DNA of 64,000 nt from Geodermatophilus poikilotrophus. GTDB taxonomy: Bacteria > Actinomycetota > Actinomycetes > Mycobacteriales > Geodermatophilaceae. Positions 1 through 8,599 of the stretch are shown piece after piece. Under the pieces are notes generated by a model, which saw only the letters and a list, made by a program, of their open reading frames with translations, made no database searches and was not told the origin of the DNA. Made by a program: the position numbers and the translations under genes. Where the stretch lies: contig NZ_FOIE01000008.1 of NCBI RefSeq assembly GCF_900111455.1, forward strand, positions 150,213-214,212, written 5' to 3'. Every line of letters begins with the position of its first letter. The first letter of the stretch is position 1.

Positions 1-1071
1 GGACTGGCTGATGACGACGACCAGCGTGGACCGGTCGAGCACCGGGTCGCGGTAGCGGAACTCGCTGGCCACCTCGACCTCGACCGGGATGCGGGTCCAG
101 TGCTCGATGGCGTACTTGGCGATCAGGCCGGCGTGGAAGGAGGTGCCGCAGGAGACGACGAAGACCTTGTCGATGTCGCGCAGGTCCTGGTCGGTGAGCC
201 GGACCTCGTCGAGCACCAGCTGGCCGTCGTCGCCGAGCCGGCCCAGCAGGGTGTCGGCGACCGCCTGCGGCTGCTCGGCGATCTCCTTGAGCATGAACCA
301 GTCGTGCCCGCCCTTCTCGGCGGCCGCGGCGTCCCAGTCCACGGTGTAGGCGGTGGGCTCGACCACGGTGCCGTCGAAGTCGGTGACCGTGAGCCCGCGG
401 TCGCGGTCGAGCTCGACGACCTGGTCCTGGCCGAGCTCGCGGGCGTCGCGGGTGTGCGCGATGAAGGCGGCGACGTCGGAGCCGAGGAAGTACTCGCCGT
501 CGCCGACACCGACGACCAGCGGGCTGTTGCGGCGCGAGGCGACGAGGGTGTCGGGCTCGTCGGCGTGCGAGGCGACGAGGGTGAAGGCCCCCTCGAGCCG
601 GCGGCTGACCGCGCGCATCGCCTCGGCCAGGCGGCCCGGCCCCTCCGGCGTCGCGTCGTAGGTGGCCGCCAGGAGGTGGGCGGTGACCTCGGTGTCGGTC
701 TCGGAGGCGAACTCGACGCCGGCCGTCTCGCACTCGGCGCGCAGCGCGGCGAAGTTCTCGATGATCCCGTTGTGGATCACCGCGACCTTGCCGTCCGCCG
801 ACAGGTGGGGGTGGGCGTTGCGGTCGGTCGGCCCGCCGTGGGTCGCCCAGCGGGTGTGCCCGATGCCGATCGTCGACTCGGGCAGCGGGGAGTCGGCGAG
901 GGCCTTCTCCAGGTTGGCCAGCTTGCCCGCCCTCTTGGCCGTGGCCTGCCCGCCCTCGGCGAGGACGGCGACGCCCGCCGAGTCGTACCCCCGGTACTCC
1001 AGCCGGCGCAGACCCTCCAGGACGACGTCCAGGGCGTTCTGCGGGCCGACGTATCCCACGATGCCGCACAT
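1..1071 (-). CDS. glmS: Glutamine--fructose-6-phosphate aminotransferase (isomerizing), 5' part
   Basis: Makes glucosamine-6-phosphate from fructose-6-phosphate and glutamine, the first step of the amino-sugar branch feeding peptidoglycan. The protein starts MCGIVGYVG; Cys2 becomes the N-terminal nucleophile of the glutaminase (Ntn) domain. GHTRWATHG and the HNGIIEN stretch follow, and the first SIS sugar-binding domain runs to the window edge, ending at VVISQS. Only 357 codons of a gene normally near 610-620 codons are present; the rest lies before base 1. It is downstream of glmM on the same strand, so two consecutive steps of UDP-GlcNAc synthesis are linked. No frameshift is seen. Confidence 0.96.
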   Translation of the reverse strand, partial: MCGIVGYVGPQNALDVVLEGLRRLEYRGYDSAGVAVLAEGGQATAKRAGKLANLEKALADSPLPESTIGIGHTRWATHGGPTDRNAHPHLSADGKVAVIHNGIIENFAALRAECETAGVEFASETDTEVTAHLLAATYDATPEGPGRLAEAMRAVSRRLEGAFTLVASHADEPDTLVASRRNSPLVVGVGDGEYFLGSDVAAFIAHTRDARELGQDQVVELDRDRGLTVTDFDGTVVEPTAYTVDWDAAAAEKGGHDWFMLKEIAEQPQAVADTLLGRLGDDGQLVLDEVRLTDQDLRDIDKVFVVSCGTSFHAGLIAKYAIEHWTRIPVEVEVASEFRYRDPVLDRSTLVVVISQS

Positions 1072-1146
1072 TCCACCGAGGCTACCGGCGGGACCGGCCG
1101 GACCCGTCCCTCGCACGGGTGGAACCCGGCGGATGTGACCGGAGCG

Positions 1147-2490
1147 TCAGTCGACGGCGGCGACGATGCCGGCGAGGCGCTGGGCGACCGCGTCGGCCTG
1201 CTCCTGGGTCGGCGCCTCGACCATCACCCGCACCAGCTGCTCGGTGCCCGAGGGGCGCAGCAGCACCCGGCCGTCGTCCCCCAGCTCGGCCTCGCACCGG
1301 TTGACCGCCGCGGCGACCTCGTCGCTCTCCACGACCGCCATCCGGTCGCGGACCGGCACGTTGACCAGCGTCTGCGGCAGCCGCCGCACCACCGAGGCCA
1401 GCTCCGCCAGCGACGAGCCGGTCTCCGCCATCCGGGACAGCAGCGACAGCCCGGTGAGCAGCCCGTCGCCGGTCGTGGCGTGGTCGAGGAAGACCAGGTG
1501 ACCGCTCTGCTCGCCACCCAGGCTCAACCCGTGCGCCCGCAGCGCCTCGAGCACGTACCGGTCGCCGACCGCGGTGGTGTGCACCGCGATGCCGGCGTCG
1601 CGCATGGTGTGGTGGAAGCCCAGGTTGCTCATGACCGTCGCGACGACGGTGTCGCCGGTGAGCCGGCCGTGCTCGTGCAGCCCCAGCGCGCAGACCGCGA
1701 GGATGGCGTCGCCGTCGACGCCGTCGCCCTCGGCGGTGACCGCCAGGCAGCGGTCGGCGTCGCCGTCGTGCGCGATGCCGAGGTCGGCACCGTGCGCGTG
1801 CACGGCCTCGGTCAGCGGGCCGAGGTGGGTGGAGCCGATGCCGTCGTTGATGTTCCAGCCGTCGGGCTCGCCACCGATCACGTGCACGGTGGCGCCGGCC
1901 CGTCGGTAGACCTCGGGCGCGCACACCGCGGCCGAGCCGTGGGCGCAGTCGACGACGAGGGTGAGGCCGGACAGCGGCCGGGCGACGGTCGAGAGCAGGT
2001 GGTCCACGTAGACCGCACCGGCGTCGGGCAGGTCGGAGACCCGGCCGATCGCGGCGCCGGTGGGGCGGGGCCCGTCGGTCTGCCCGGCGGTCACGGCCTG
2101 CTCGATGGCGGCCTCGACGGCGTCGGGCAGCTTGTGGCCGCCGCGGCTGAACAGCTTGATGCCGTTGTCGGGCATCGGGTTGTGGCTGGCGGAGATCATC
2201 ACGCCGAGGTCGGCGCCGGAGTGCGCGGTGAGGTGCGCGATCGCCGGGGTGGGCAGCACCCCGGCCCGCAGCACCTGCGCACCGGCACTGGCGAGGCCCG
2301 CCACGACGGCGGCCTCGAGCATCTCCCCACTGGCGCGGGGGTCACGGCCGACGACCGCGACGGGACGCTGGGTCCCGTCGCGGTCGGCGAGCACGCCGGC
2401 GGCAGCACGTGCCACCGAGAGGGCCAACTCCGGCGTGAGGTCGGCGTTGGCCCGACCCCGGACGCCGTCGGTCCCGAAGAGGCGACCCAC
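1147..2490 (-). CDS. glmM: Phosphoglucosamine mutase
   Basis: Interconverts glucosamine-6-phosphate and glucosamine-1-phosphate for UDP-GlcNAc synthesis. The 447-residue protein has the usual family length and all four signatures: the phosphoserine loop SASHNP (Ser102), the Mg-binding loop DGDADR (Asp242, 244, 246), the sugar-binding GGEQSGH loop, and the C-terminal phosphate-binding RPSGTE segment. It lies 11 bp downstream of rpsI and 75 bp upstream of glmS. This rplM-rpsI-glmM-glmS order is common in actinobacteria and couples wall-precursor supply to ribosome synthesis. Confidence 0.97.
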   Translation of the reverse strand: MGRLFGTDGVRGRANADLTPELALSVARAAAGVLADRDGTQRPVAVVGRDPRASGEMLEAAVVAGLASAGAQVLRAGVLPTPAIAHLTAHSGADLGVMISASHNPMPDNGIKLFSRGGHKLPDAVEAAIEQAVTAGQTDGPRPTGAAIGRVSDLPDAGAVYVDHLLSTVARPLSGLTLVVDCAHGSAAVCAPEVYRRAGATVHVIGGEPDGWNINDGIGSTHLGPLTEAVHAHGADLGIAHDGDADRCLAVTAEGDGVDGDAILAVCALGLHEHGRLTGDTVVATVMSNLGFHHTMRDAGIAVHTTAVGDRYVLEALRAHGLSLGGEQSGHLVFLDHATTGDGLLTGLSLLSRMAETGSSLAELASVVRRLPQTLVNVPVRDRMAVVESDEVAAAVNRCEAELGDDGRVLLRPSGTEQLVRVMVEAPTQEQADAVAQRLAGIVAAVD

Positions 2491-2501
2491 GGGCGTACCG
2501 G

Positions 2502-2921
2502 TCAGCGCTTCGAGTACTGAGGCGCCTTGCGGGCCTTCTTGAGCCCGTACTTCTTGCGCTCGGTGACCCGGGCGTCGCGGGTGAGGAAGCCGGCCTTCTT
2601 CAGGGCCGGACGGTCCTCGGCCTCGACGGCGACGAGCGCACGCGCGATCGCCAGGCGCAGCGCGCCGGCCTGACCGCTGACGCCGCCGCCCTTGAGGATG
2701 CCGACGACGTCGTACTGCTCGGCCCGCTCGACGGTCACGAACGGCTCACGGATGAGCTGCTGGTGCACCTTGTTCGGGAAGTACTCCTCGATGGTGCGGC
2801 CGTTCAGCCGGAACTGGCCGGTGCCCGGCAGCAGACGCACGCGGACGATGGCCTCCTTGCGCCGGCCGACGGTCTGCACCGGACGCCCCTCGGCGTCGGT
2901 CACGGTGAGGGCGGTCGTCAC
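2502..2921 (-). CDS. rpsI: 30S ribosomal protein S9
   Basis: Small-subunit protein whose basic C-terminal tail reaches the P-site tRNA. The 139-residue protein has the S9 core ([22 protein letters not shown]) and ends in KAPQYSKR, the usual SKR terminus. The GTG start overlaps the rplM stop as GTGA (2918-2921), so translation is probably coupled. A short N-terminal extension precedes the core, as in other actinobacteria. Confidence 0.98.
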   Translation of the reverse strand: MTTALTVTDAEGRPVQTVGRRKEAIVRVRLLPGTGQFRLNGRTIEEYFPNKVHQQLIREPFVTVERAEQYDVVGILKGGGVSGQAGALRLAIARALVAVEAEDRPALKKAGFLTRDARVTERKKYGLKKARKAPQYSKR

Positions 2922-3361
2922 TGGGCCACCTGCTTGATCTCGTAGGTCTGGGGCTGCTGGGCGGCGTGCGGGTGCTCGGGGCCCGCGTACACCTTCAGCT
3001 TCTTGAGCATCTGACGGCCCAGGCTGTTGTGCGGCAGCATGCCCTTGATCGCGCGCTCGATGACGCGGTCGGGGTGCGTGCGCAGCTGGTCGCCGACGGG
3101 GATCCGCTTGAGGCCACCCGGGTAGCCGGAGTGGCGGTAGGCGACCTTCTCGTCCCGCTTGGAGCCGGTGAGGGCGACCTTCCCGGCGTTGACGATGACG
3201 ACGAAGTCGCCGACGTCCACGTGCGGGGCGTACTGGGGCTTGTGCTTGCCGCGGAGCAGGATCGCGGTCTGGCTGGCGAGTCGACCGAGCACCACGTCGG
3301 TGGCGTCGATGACGTGCCAGGCCCGGCTGACCTCGCCGGGCTTCGGGGTGTACGTGCGCAC
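2918..3361 (-). CDS. rplM: 50S ribosomal protein L13
   Basis: Early-assembly large-subunit protein. From the GTG at 3361 the product is 147 residues, the standard length, and begins [10 protein letters not shown] like other actinobacterial L13 proteins. An in-frame upstream ATG at 3418 would add 19 unrelated residues and is rejected. A GGAGGA motif precedes the GTG by about 10 nt. The protein contains [14 protein letters not shown], the [10 protein letters not shown] segment and the HPHAAQQP tail. It is first in the rplM-rpsI pair. Confidence 0.97.
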   Translation of the reverse strand: MRTYTPKPGEVSRAWHVIDATDVVLGRLASQTAILLRGKHKPQYAPHVDVGDFVVIVNAGKVALTGSKRDEKVAYRHSGYPGGLKRIPVGDQLRTHPDRVIERAIKGMLPHNSLGRQMLKKLKVYAGPEHPHAAQQPQTYEIKQVAQ

Positions 3362-3468
3362 GGCGCTCGTGTCCTCCGTCGTCGTCGGATCGGCTGGTGG
3401 GATCGCCTCACCGAGCACGGGAGACGGGGCGGCACGCGGGCACCAGCCGGCCAGCGCGCCAGCCGATC

Positions 3469-3474
3469 ACGATA
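3469..3474 (-). promoter_or_regulatory. Candidate -10 element for rplM-rpsI
   Basis: TATCGT on the minus strand, identical to the -10 of the rpsL promoter in this window. It would place the transcript start near 3462 and give a leader of about 100 nt before rplM. No convincing -35 hexamer is seen, so this is only a candidate. Confidence 0.35.
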
Positions 3475-3507
3475 CCAGCCGGCTCGCCGGCCCCTCCGGG
3501 CCGCGGG

Positions 3508-4002
3508 TCAGCCCTCGACGACGACCTCGCGCAGCAGCCCAGTCGCGACGTCGTAGACCGAGCCGCGCACCTCGCGCGAGAGCAGGTAGGGGCTCTCGTG
3601 GACCAACCGCATCGACTCCCGCACGTCCTGGTCGGCGTCGCGGAAGGCACGCACCGCCCACGGTGGGCGGCGCCCGGTCGCCTGCTCGACGAGGTCGGCG
3701 AAGGAGTTGTCGTCGGTGGCCTGCAGACCGCACTGGGTGTGGTGCACGAGCAGGATCTCGCGGGTCCCCAGCACGTGCTGGGAGACGGTGAGGGAGCGGA
3801 TGACGTCCTCGGTGATGACGCCACCGGCGTTGCGGATGACGTGCGCGTCGCCGACCTCGAGACCGAGCATGGGGAACAGGGGCATCCGGGAGTCCATGCA
3901 GGCCACCACGGCGACGCGGCGGGCCGGACGCACGTCCCTGGAGCCGGGGAACCGTTCCGCCCACTGGGCGTTGGCCGCCAGCATCCGGTCGATCTCGCTC
4001 AT
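3508..4002 (-). CDS. Beta-class carbonic anhydrase
   Basis: Hydrates CO2 to bicarbonate, supplying bicarbonate-dependent carboxylases and balancing pH. The 164-residue protein has the beta-class zinc site: Cys35-x-Asp37 in CMDSR, and His88 with Cys91 in HHTQC. Gly-rich RNAGG follows the first motif. It belongs to the short mycobacterial-type beta anhydrases. ATG at 4002 is chosen because a purine-rich AGGGGTGG precedes it; the frame stays open far upstream but without homology. It is divergent from moeA and separated from rplM by its own 3' end. Confidence 0.93.
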   Translation of the reverse strand: MSEIDRMLAANAQWAERFPGSRDVRPARRVAVVACMDSRMPLFPMLGLEVGDAHVIRNAGGVITEDVIRSLTVSQHVLGTREILLVHHTQCGLQATDDNSFADLVEQATGRRPPWAVRAFRDADQDVRESMRLVHESPYLLSREVRGSVYDVATGLLREVVVEG

Positions 4003-4188
4003 GTCCACCCCTCTGTCCACCCGTCGGTCCGCAGGGACCCTAACCGGGACCGCAGCGGCCCCGGACCCCTCGGACGACCGCACCCGGGTCGCGGGGGTCG
4101 AGCCGGCGGCGGCCGCCGACCACCGGCTCACCCGCTCCGGCGTCCCCGCCGTCCGTGCGCCCGGCGCCGATCGGTCAGGATGTGGCCC

Positions 4189-5382
4189 GTGCGCACGGTC
4201 GAGGAACACCAGGCGGTCGTCGCGGCGCTCCTCGCCCCGCTGGGCGAGGAGGAGGTGCCGCTGGCGGCCGCGCACAACCGGGTCCTCGCCCGGGACGTGA
4301 CCGCGCAGGTGTCGCTGCCCGGCTTCGACAACTCCGCGATGGACGGCTACGCCGCGCGCTCGGCCGAGCTCGCCGCGCTCCCGGTGCGGCTGCCGGTCGC
4401 GGACGACGTCCCGGCCGGGCGCACCGACGTCCACCCGCTCGCGCCCGGCACCGTGCAGCGGATCATGACCGGCGCCCCGCTGCCGGCCGGTGCGGACGTC
4501 GTGGTGCCGGTCGAGCTGACCGACGGCGCGACCGACGTCGTGGAGATCCGCGACGCCCCGGCCCCCGGCACCCACCTGCGGCACGCCGGGGAGGACATCA
4601 CGGCCGGGACCGTGGCGTTGACCGCCGGTACCCCGCTCGGTGCCGCGCAGCTGGGCCTCGCCGCCTCCGTCGGCGCGACGACCCTGCAGGTGCACCGCCG
4701 TCCCCGCGTGCTCGTGCTGTCCACCGGCAGCGAGCTCGTCGACCCCGGCGAGCCGCTGCTGCCCGGGCAGATCTACGAGTCCAACTCCGCGCTGCTGGTG
4801 GCCGCCGTCGAGGACGCCGGCGGGACCGCGCGGCGGCTGCACTTCGTCCCGGACGACGTCGACCAGTTCCTCGCCACCGTGCGCGCCGAGCTCGCGACCG
4901 CCGACCTGCTGATCACCAGCGGCGGGGTCAGCGCCGGCGCCTACGAGGTCGTGAAGGACGCCTTCCGGGAGCTGGGCACCGTCGAGTTCGTCAAGGTCGC
5001 GATGCAGCCCGGCGGCCCCCAGGGCGCCGGCACGGTGGACGGCGTCCCCGTGGTCACCCTGCCCGGCAACCCGGTGAGCTCGTTCGTCTCCTTCGAGGTC
5101 TTCGTCCGGCCGGCGCTGCGCCGCGCCCTCGGCCACGCCGCACCCGGCCGGCTGCGCGCCCCCGCGACGCTGACCGCGCCGCTGCGCTCCCCCGCCGGGC
5201 GCCGCCAGTTCCTGCGCGGCCGCTACGACGCCGGCACCGTCTCCCAGGTCGGCGGGCCCGGGTCCCACCTGGTCGCCCACCTGGCCCGCGCCAACTGCCT
5301 GGTCGTCGTCCCCGAGGACGTCACCGAGCTGCCCGCCGGCGCCCCGGTGGACGTCGTGCTGATCGAAGGAGCGCTGCAGTGA
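4189..5382 (+). CDS. moeA: Molybdopterin molybdotransferase MoeA
   Basis: Inserts molybdate into adenylylated molybdopterin, the last step of Moco synthesis. MoeA landmarks are visible: FDNSAMDGYA, the RIMTGAPLPAGAD segment, the molybdopterin-binding core with STGSEL, TSGGVSAG and PGNPVSSF, and a C-terminal beta domain. GTG 4189 is preferred because AGGA lies 8 nt upstream and the product then begins VRTVEEHQ like its homologues; ATG 4180 would add three residues. The stop overlaps the moaC start (GTGA), so moeA-moaC-mog form one coupled operon. Confidence 0.95.
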   Translation: MRTVEEHQAVVAALLAPLGEEEVPLAAAHNRVLARDVTAQVSLPGFDNSAMDGYAARSAELAALPVRLPVADDVPAGRTDVHPLAPGTVQRIMTGAPLPAGADVVVPVELTDGATDVVEIRDAPAPGTHLRHAGEDITAGTVALTAGTPLGAAQLGLAASVGATTLQVHRRPRVLVLSTGSELVDPGEPLLPGQIYESNSALLVAAVEDAGGTARRLHFVPDDVDQFLATVRAELATADLLITSGGVSAGAYEVVKDAFRELGTVEFVKVAMQPGGPQGAGTVDGVPVVTLPGNPVSSFVSFEVFVRPALRRALGHAAPGRLRAPATLTAPLRSPAGRRQFLRGRYDAGTVSQVGGPGSHLVAHLARANCLVVVPEDVTELPAGAPVDVVLIEGALQ

Positions 5383-5846
5383 ACGAGCTGACGCACGTCG
5401 ACGAGACCGGCGCGGCCCGGATGGTCGACGTCTCCGCCAAGCCGGTCACCGCCCGGGAGGCGACGGCCGCCGGCCGGGTGCTGGTCAGCCCCGAGGTGGT
5501 GGCGCTGCTGCGCGGCGAGGGGGTGCCCAAGGGGGACGCCGTGGCCGTCGCCCGGATCGCGGGCATCGCCGGGGCCAAGCGGACGCCGGACCTCGTGCCG
5601 CTGTGCCACCCCATCGCCCTGCACGGCGTCACCGTGGACGTGACCGTGGCCGACGACGCCGTCGAGATCGTCGCCACCGCGCGCACCGCCGACCGCACCG
5701 GCGTGGAGATGGAGGCCCTCACCTCGGTCGCCGTCGCCGGGCTGACCGTGATCGACATGGTCAAGGCCGTCGACCCGCGCGCCGCGATCACCGACGTCCG
5801 GCTGCTGGCCAAGTCCGGCGGCAAGAGCGGGGAGTGGCGGCGGTGA
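5379..5846 (+). CDS. moaC: Cyclic pyranopterin monophosphate synthase MoaC
   Basis: Converts the MoaA product (3',8-cyclo-GTP) to cyclic pyranopterin monophosphate in Moco synthesis. The 155-residue protein shows MVDVSAKPVTAREA, the PLCHPIAL active-site segment and the TGVEMEAL helix, and has normal length. The GTG start overlaps moeA by 4 nt after GAAGGA, and the stop overlaps mog by 4 nt. MoaA, which supplies the substrate, is not in the window. Confidence 0.96.
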   Translation: MNELTHVDETGAARMVDVSAKPVTAREATAAGRVLVSPEVVALLRGEGVPKGDAVAVARIAGIAGAKRTPDLVPLCHPIALHGVTVDVTVADDAVEIVATARTADRTGVEMEALTSVAVAGLTVIDMVKAVDPRAAITDVRLLAKSGGKSGEWRR

Positions 5847-6346
5847 ACGCCGCGCTGCCGGACGACGCCCGCGCCGTCGTCGTCACCGCGTCCAACCGGG
5901 CGTCGGCCGGCGTCTACGCGGACCGCAGCGGGCAGGCCCTCGCCGAGGGGCTGCGCGCGCTCGGGTTCACCGTCGAGGGGCCGCACGTGCGCCCCGACGA
6001 CGCCGCCGAGCTGGAGGTCGTGCTGCTGGCGGCGATCAGCTCCGGCGCGGACGTCGTCGTCACCACCGGCGGCACCGGGCTGTCCCCCACCGACGTCACC
6101 CCCGAGGCCACCCGCCGCGTGCTCGATCGCGAGGCGCCGGGCATCGCCGAGGCGGTCCGCCGGTACGGGGAGGGGGAGGTGCCGACCTCGGTGCTGTCCC
6201 GCGGGATCGCCGGCACCGCCGGGCGCACGCTGGTGGTCAACCTGCCCGGCTCGACCGGCGGGGTGCGGGACGGCCTCGCCGTCCTCGGCCCGCTGCTCCC
6301 CCACGTCGTCAGCCAGCTCCGGGGAGGAGATCACGACAGGAGCTGA
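5843..6346 (+). CDS. mog: MogA/MoaB-type molybdopterin adenylyltransferase
   Basis: Adenylylates molybdopterin with ATP, making the substrate that MoeA uses for metal insertion. The 167-residue protein is a single MoCF-fold domain with TTGGTGLSPTDVTPE, the canonical MPT-binding loop, and NLPGSTGG near the C terminus. It starts at a GTG overlapping the moaC stop. MogA and MoaB names are used loosely in actinobacteria; the fold and role are secure, the subfamily less so. Confidence 0.92.
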   Translation: MNAALPDDARAVVVTASNRASAGVYADRSGQALAEGLRALGFTVEGPHVRPDDAAELEVVLLAAISSGADVVVTTGGTGLSPTDVTPEATRRVLDREAPGIAEAVRRYGEGEVPTSVLSRGIAGTAGRTLVVNLPGSTGGVRDGLAVLGPLLPHVVSQLRGGDHDRS

Positions 6347-6424
6347 ACAGGAGCCGCCCGCGGGACCGAGGCGGCAATGCTCAGCTCAGCTCGGGACGGC
6401 AGGTGGCCGCGGTGCGGCGCGGTG

Positions 6425-7249
6425 TCACAGGACGACCCGCTCGGTGCGGGTGTAGACGTTGCAGCCGTCGCCGCGGAGGAAGCCGACCAGGGTGATGCCG
6501 ACGTCGGCCGCCAGCTCGACCGCCAGGGACGACGGCGCCGACACCGCCGCGAGCACCGGGATGCCGGCCATCGCCGCCTTCTGCGTCAGCTCGAAGCTGG
6601 CCCGCCCGCTGACCATCAGGACGTGCCCGGCCAGCGGCAGCCGCCCGTCGCGCACCGCGTCGCCGACGACCTTGTCCACGGCGTTGTGCCGGCCGACGTC
6701 CTCGCGCAGGGCCACCAGCTCGCCGTCGGCGGTGAACAGGCCCGCGGCGTGCAGCCCACCGGTCTTGTCGAACACCTGCTGGGCGGCGCGCAGCCGGTCG
6801 GGCAGCGCGAGCAGCGTCGGCAGCGGCACCCGGACGGCGTCCCCGGCGACGTCGTGGCGCGTCTTCGTGCGGATCGCGTCGATGCTGGCCTTGCCGCACA
6901 CGCCGCAGGAGCTGGACGTGTAGAAGTTGCGATCCAGGGCGGTGTCCGGCGGCTCCACGCCGGGGGCGAGGTCGACGTCGACGACGTTGTAGGTGTTCCG
7001 GCCGTCCTCGTCGACGGAGTTGCAGTAGCGCAGCCCGGCGACGTCGTCGGCCGAGCCGATCACCGCCTCGGTGGCCAGGAAGCCGTGCACCAGGTCGAAG
7101 TCGTCGCCCGGCGTGCGCATGGTGACCGCCAGCGCCTTGCCGGCCAGCCGGATCTCCAGCGGCTCCTCGGCCGCCACGGTGTCCGGGCGGGTGCTGTGCG
7201 CCGCGCCGCGGATCCGCAGCACCGGCGTCCGGCTCGTCACTCGTCCCAC
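6425..7249 (-). CDS. fdhD: Formate dehydrogenase accessory sulfurtransferase FdhD
   Basis: Carries persulfide sulfur from a cysteine desulfurase to the Mo-bis-PGD cofactor of formate dehydrogenases. The 274-residue protein has the catalytic CGVCG motif (Cys115, Cys118), a Phe/Ser-rich lead-in (FYTSSSCG) and the conserved REDVGRHNAVDKVVG nucleotide-binding segment. The start could be GTG 7249 or GTG 7240; neither has a decisive ribosome-binding site. It is convergent with mog and divergent from mobA. No formate dehydrogenase structural gene is in the window. Confidence 0.95.
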   Translation of the reverse strand: MGRVTSRTPVLRIRGAAHSTRPDTVAAEEPLEIRLAGKALAVTMRTPGDDFDLVHGFLATEAVIGSADDVAGLRYCNSVDEDGRNTYNVVDVDLAPGVEPPDTALDRNFYTSSSCGVCGKASIDAIRTKTRHDVAGDAVRVPLPTLLALPDRLRAAQQVFDKTGGLHAAGLFTADGELVALREDVGRHNAVDKVVGDAVRDGRLPLAGHVLMVSGRASFELTQKAAMAGIPVLAAVSAPSSLAVELAADVGITLVGFLRGDGCNVYTRTERVVL

Positions 7250-7278
7250 GGAGGGCGACGGTACCCACGTCCGGGCCC

Positions 7279-7290
7279 TACGGTCGCAGC
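7279..7290 (+). promoter_or_regulatory. Candidate leaderless promoter of mobA
   Basis: TACGGT at 7279-7284 fits an actinobacterial -10 element, and the mobA GTG begins only 6 nt after it. Transcription would therefore start at or beside the start codon, and no Shine-Dalgarno sequence is present. Leaderless starts are common in actinobacteria; this one is inferred from spacing only. Confidence 0.4.
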
Positions 7291-7908
7291 GTGGCCGCGC
7301 TCCCGCCCTTCGCCGCCGTCGTCCTGGCCGGCGGCCGCGCGGCGCGGATGGGCGGTCAGGCCAAGCCGCAGCTGGACGTCGGCGGGCGGACCATCCTCGA
7401 GGCGGTGCTGGCCGCGGTCCCCGACGCCGCGCCGCGCGTCGTCGTCGGCCCGCCCCAGCCGGTGCCGGCCGACGTCGTCGTCGTGCGGGAGGACCCGCCG
7501 CGCGGGGGGCCGGTGGCCGCGATGCGGGCGGGCTTGGCGCACGTGCCCACCGAGGTGGTGGCGCTGCTCGCCGGCGACCTGCCGTTCCTCACCGCCGGGC
7601 TGGTCCGGGCCCTGCGCGAGCGGCTCACCGGCGACGGCGTGCTCGTCGTGGACGACACCGACCGGGACCAGCTGCTGCTGGGGGTGTGGCGGACGGCGGC
7701 CCTGCGCGCGGCGGTCGCCGACGTCGACGGGCCCACCTCGGTGCGCCGGGTGCTCGCCCCGCTGGCCGTGCGGCGGCTGCACCCCGAGGTCGAGTCCGGT
7801 CAGCCGCCGCCGTGGACCGACTGCGACACCCCGGCCGACCTGGCCCGCGCCCGGGCCGCCGCCGCCCGGCTCGGTCCCCGCCGGGTACCCCGCCGGACCC
7901 AGGGGTAG
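7291..7908 (+). CDS. mobA: Molybdenum cofactor guanylyltransferase MobA
   Basis: Transfers GMP from GTP to Moco, giving the guanine dinucleotide form used by formate dehydrogenase and other DMSO-reductase-family enzymes. The 205-residue protein has the nucleotidyltransferase signature LAGGRAARMGGQAK near residues 13-26, the GGPVAAMRAGL segment and LLAGDLPF, whose Asp binds Mg. Its C-terminal WTDCDTPADL matches the family end. It sits beside fdhD, consistent with maturation of a bis-MGD enzyme encoded elsewhere. Confidence 0.92.
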   Translation: MAALPPFAAVVLAGGRAARMGGQAKPQLDVGGRTILEAVLAAVPDAAPRVVVGPPQPVPADVVVVREDPPRGGPVAAMRAGLAHVPTEVVALLAGDLPFLTAGLVRALRERLTGDGVLVVDDTDRDQLLLGVWRTAALRAAVADVDGPTSVRRVLAPLAVRRLHPEVESGQPPPWTDCDTPADLARARAAAARLGPRRVPRRTQG

Positions 7909-7917
7909 GGCCTCCCC

Positions 7918-8580
7918 ATGCGCATCGTCATCGCCGGCGCCCACGGGCAGGTCGCCCGCCGCCTCGGCCGCCTGCTGTCCGGCCGCGGCGACACGGCGGT
8001 CGGCATCATCCGCAACCCCGCGCACTCCGACGACCTCCGCGCAGACGGCGTGGAGCCGGTCGTCCTCGACCTCGAGCAGGCCCCCGTCGACCGGGTCGCC
8101 GACGTGGTGTCGGGTGCCGACGCCGTCGTCTTCGCCGCCGGTGCCGGTCCGGGCAGCGGGGAGGCCCGCAAGCACACCGTGGACAAGGGCGCGGCCCTGC
8201 TGCTCGCCGATGCCGCCGAGCGGGCCGGCGTCCGCCCGTACCTGCTGGTGTCGTCGATGGGCGTCGAGCAGGCGCGCCAGGGGACGCCGCGGGGCATGGA
8301 CCCGGTGTTCGCCGTCTACCTGCAGGCCAAGCTGGCCGCCGAGGACGCCATCCTGCCCCGGCCCGCGCTCGACACGGTGATCCTGCGGCCCGGCCGGCTG
8401 ACCGACGAGCCGGGCACCGGCCGGGTCACCCTGGCCCACGGGGTCGACTACGGCGAGGTCCCCCGGGACGACGTCGCCGCGGTGCTCGTCGCGCTGCTGG
8501 ACGCCGGGAAGACCGACGAGGTCGTCGAGCTGGTCAGCGGTGACACCCCGATCGAGGAGGCCGTCGCCGCGCTGCCGTGA
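7918..8580 (+). CDS. Atypical SDR / NAD(P)-binding protein
   Basis: 220-residue Rossmann-fold protein of the NAD(P)H-binding atypical short-chain dehydrogenase group (YwnB/SDR_a5-like). The glycine-rich loop IAGAHGQVARRLG is at the N terminus; VVFAAGAGPG closes the second nucleotide-binding strand, and YLLVSSMG plus YLQAKLAAE give the pseudo-active site (Tyr and Lys). ILRPGRLTDEPGTG is characteristic of this group. The substrate cannot be read from sequence. It follows mobA by 9 bp but has no obvious link to Moco. Confidence 0.85.
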   Translation: MRIVIAGAHGQVARRLGRLLSGRGDTAVGIIRNPAHSDDLRADGVEPVVLDLEQAPVDRVADVVSGADAVVFAAGAGPGSGEARKHTVDKGAALLLADAAERAGVRPYLLVSSMGVEQARQGTPRGMDPVFAVYLQAKLAAEDAILPRPALDTVILRPGRLTDEPGTGRVTLAHGVDYGEVPRDDVAAVLVALLDAGKTDEVVELVSGDTPIEEAVAALP

Positions 8581-8599
8581 AGGAGGACCCCGTCCTCGT

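Noticed and set aside
100..2520. Long open frame on the plus strand opposite glmS-glmM (806 codons)
   Set aside because: Antisense to two genes with clear catalytic motifs; the codon bias of high-GC genes leaves the opposite strand open. The product is low-complexity Val/Gly/Arg/Asp with no motif.
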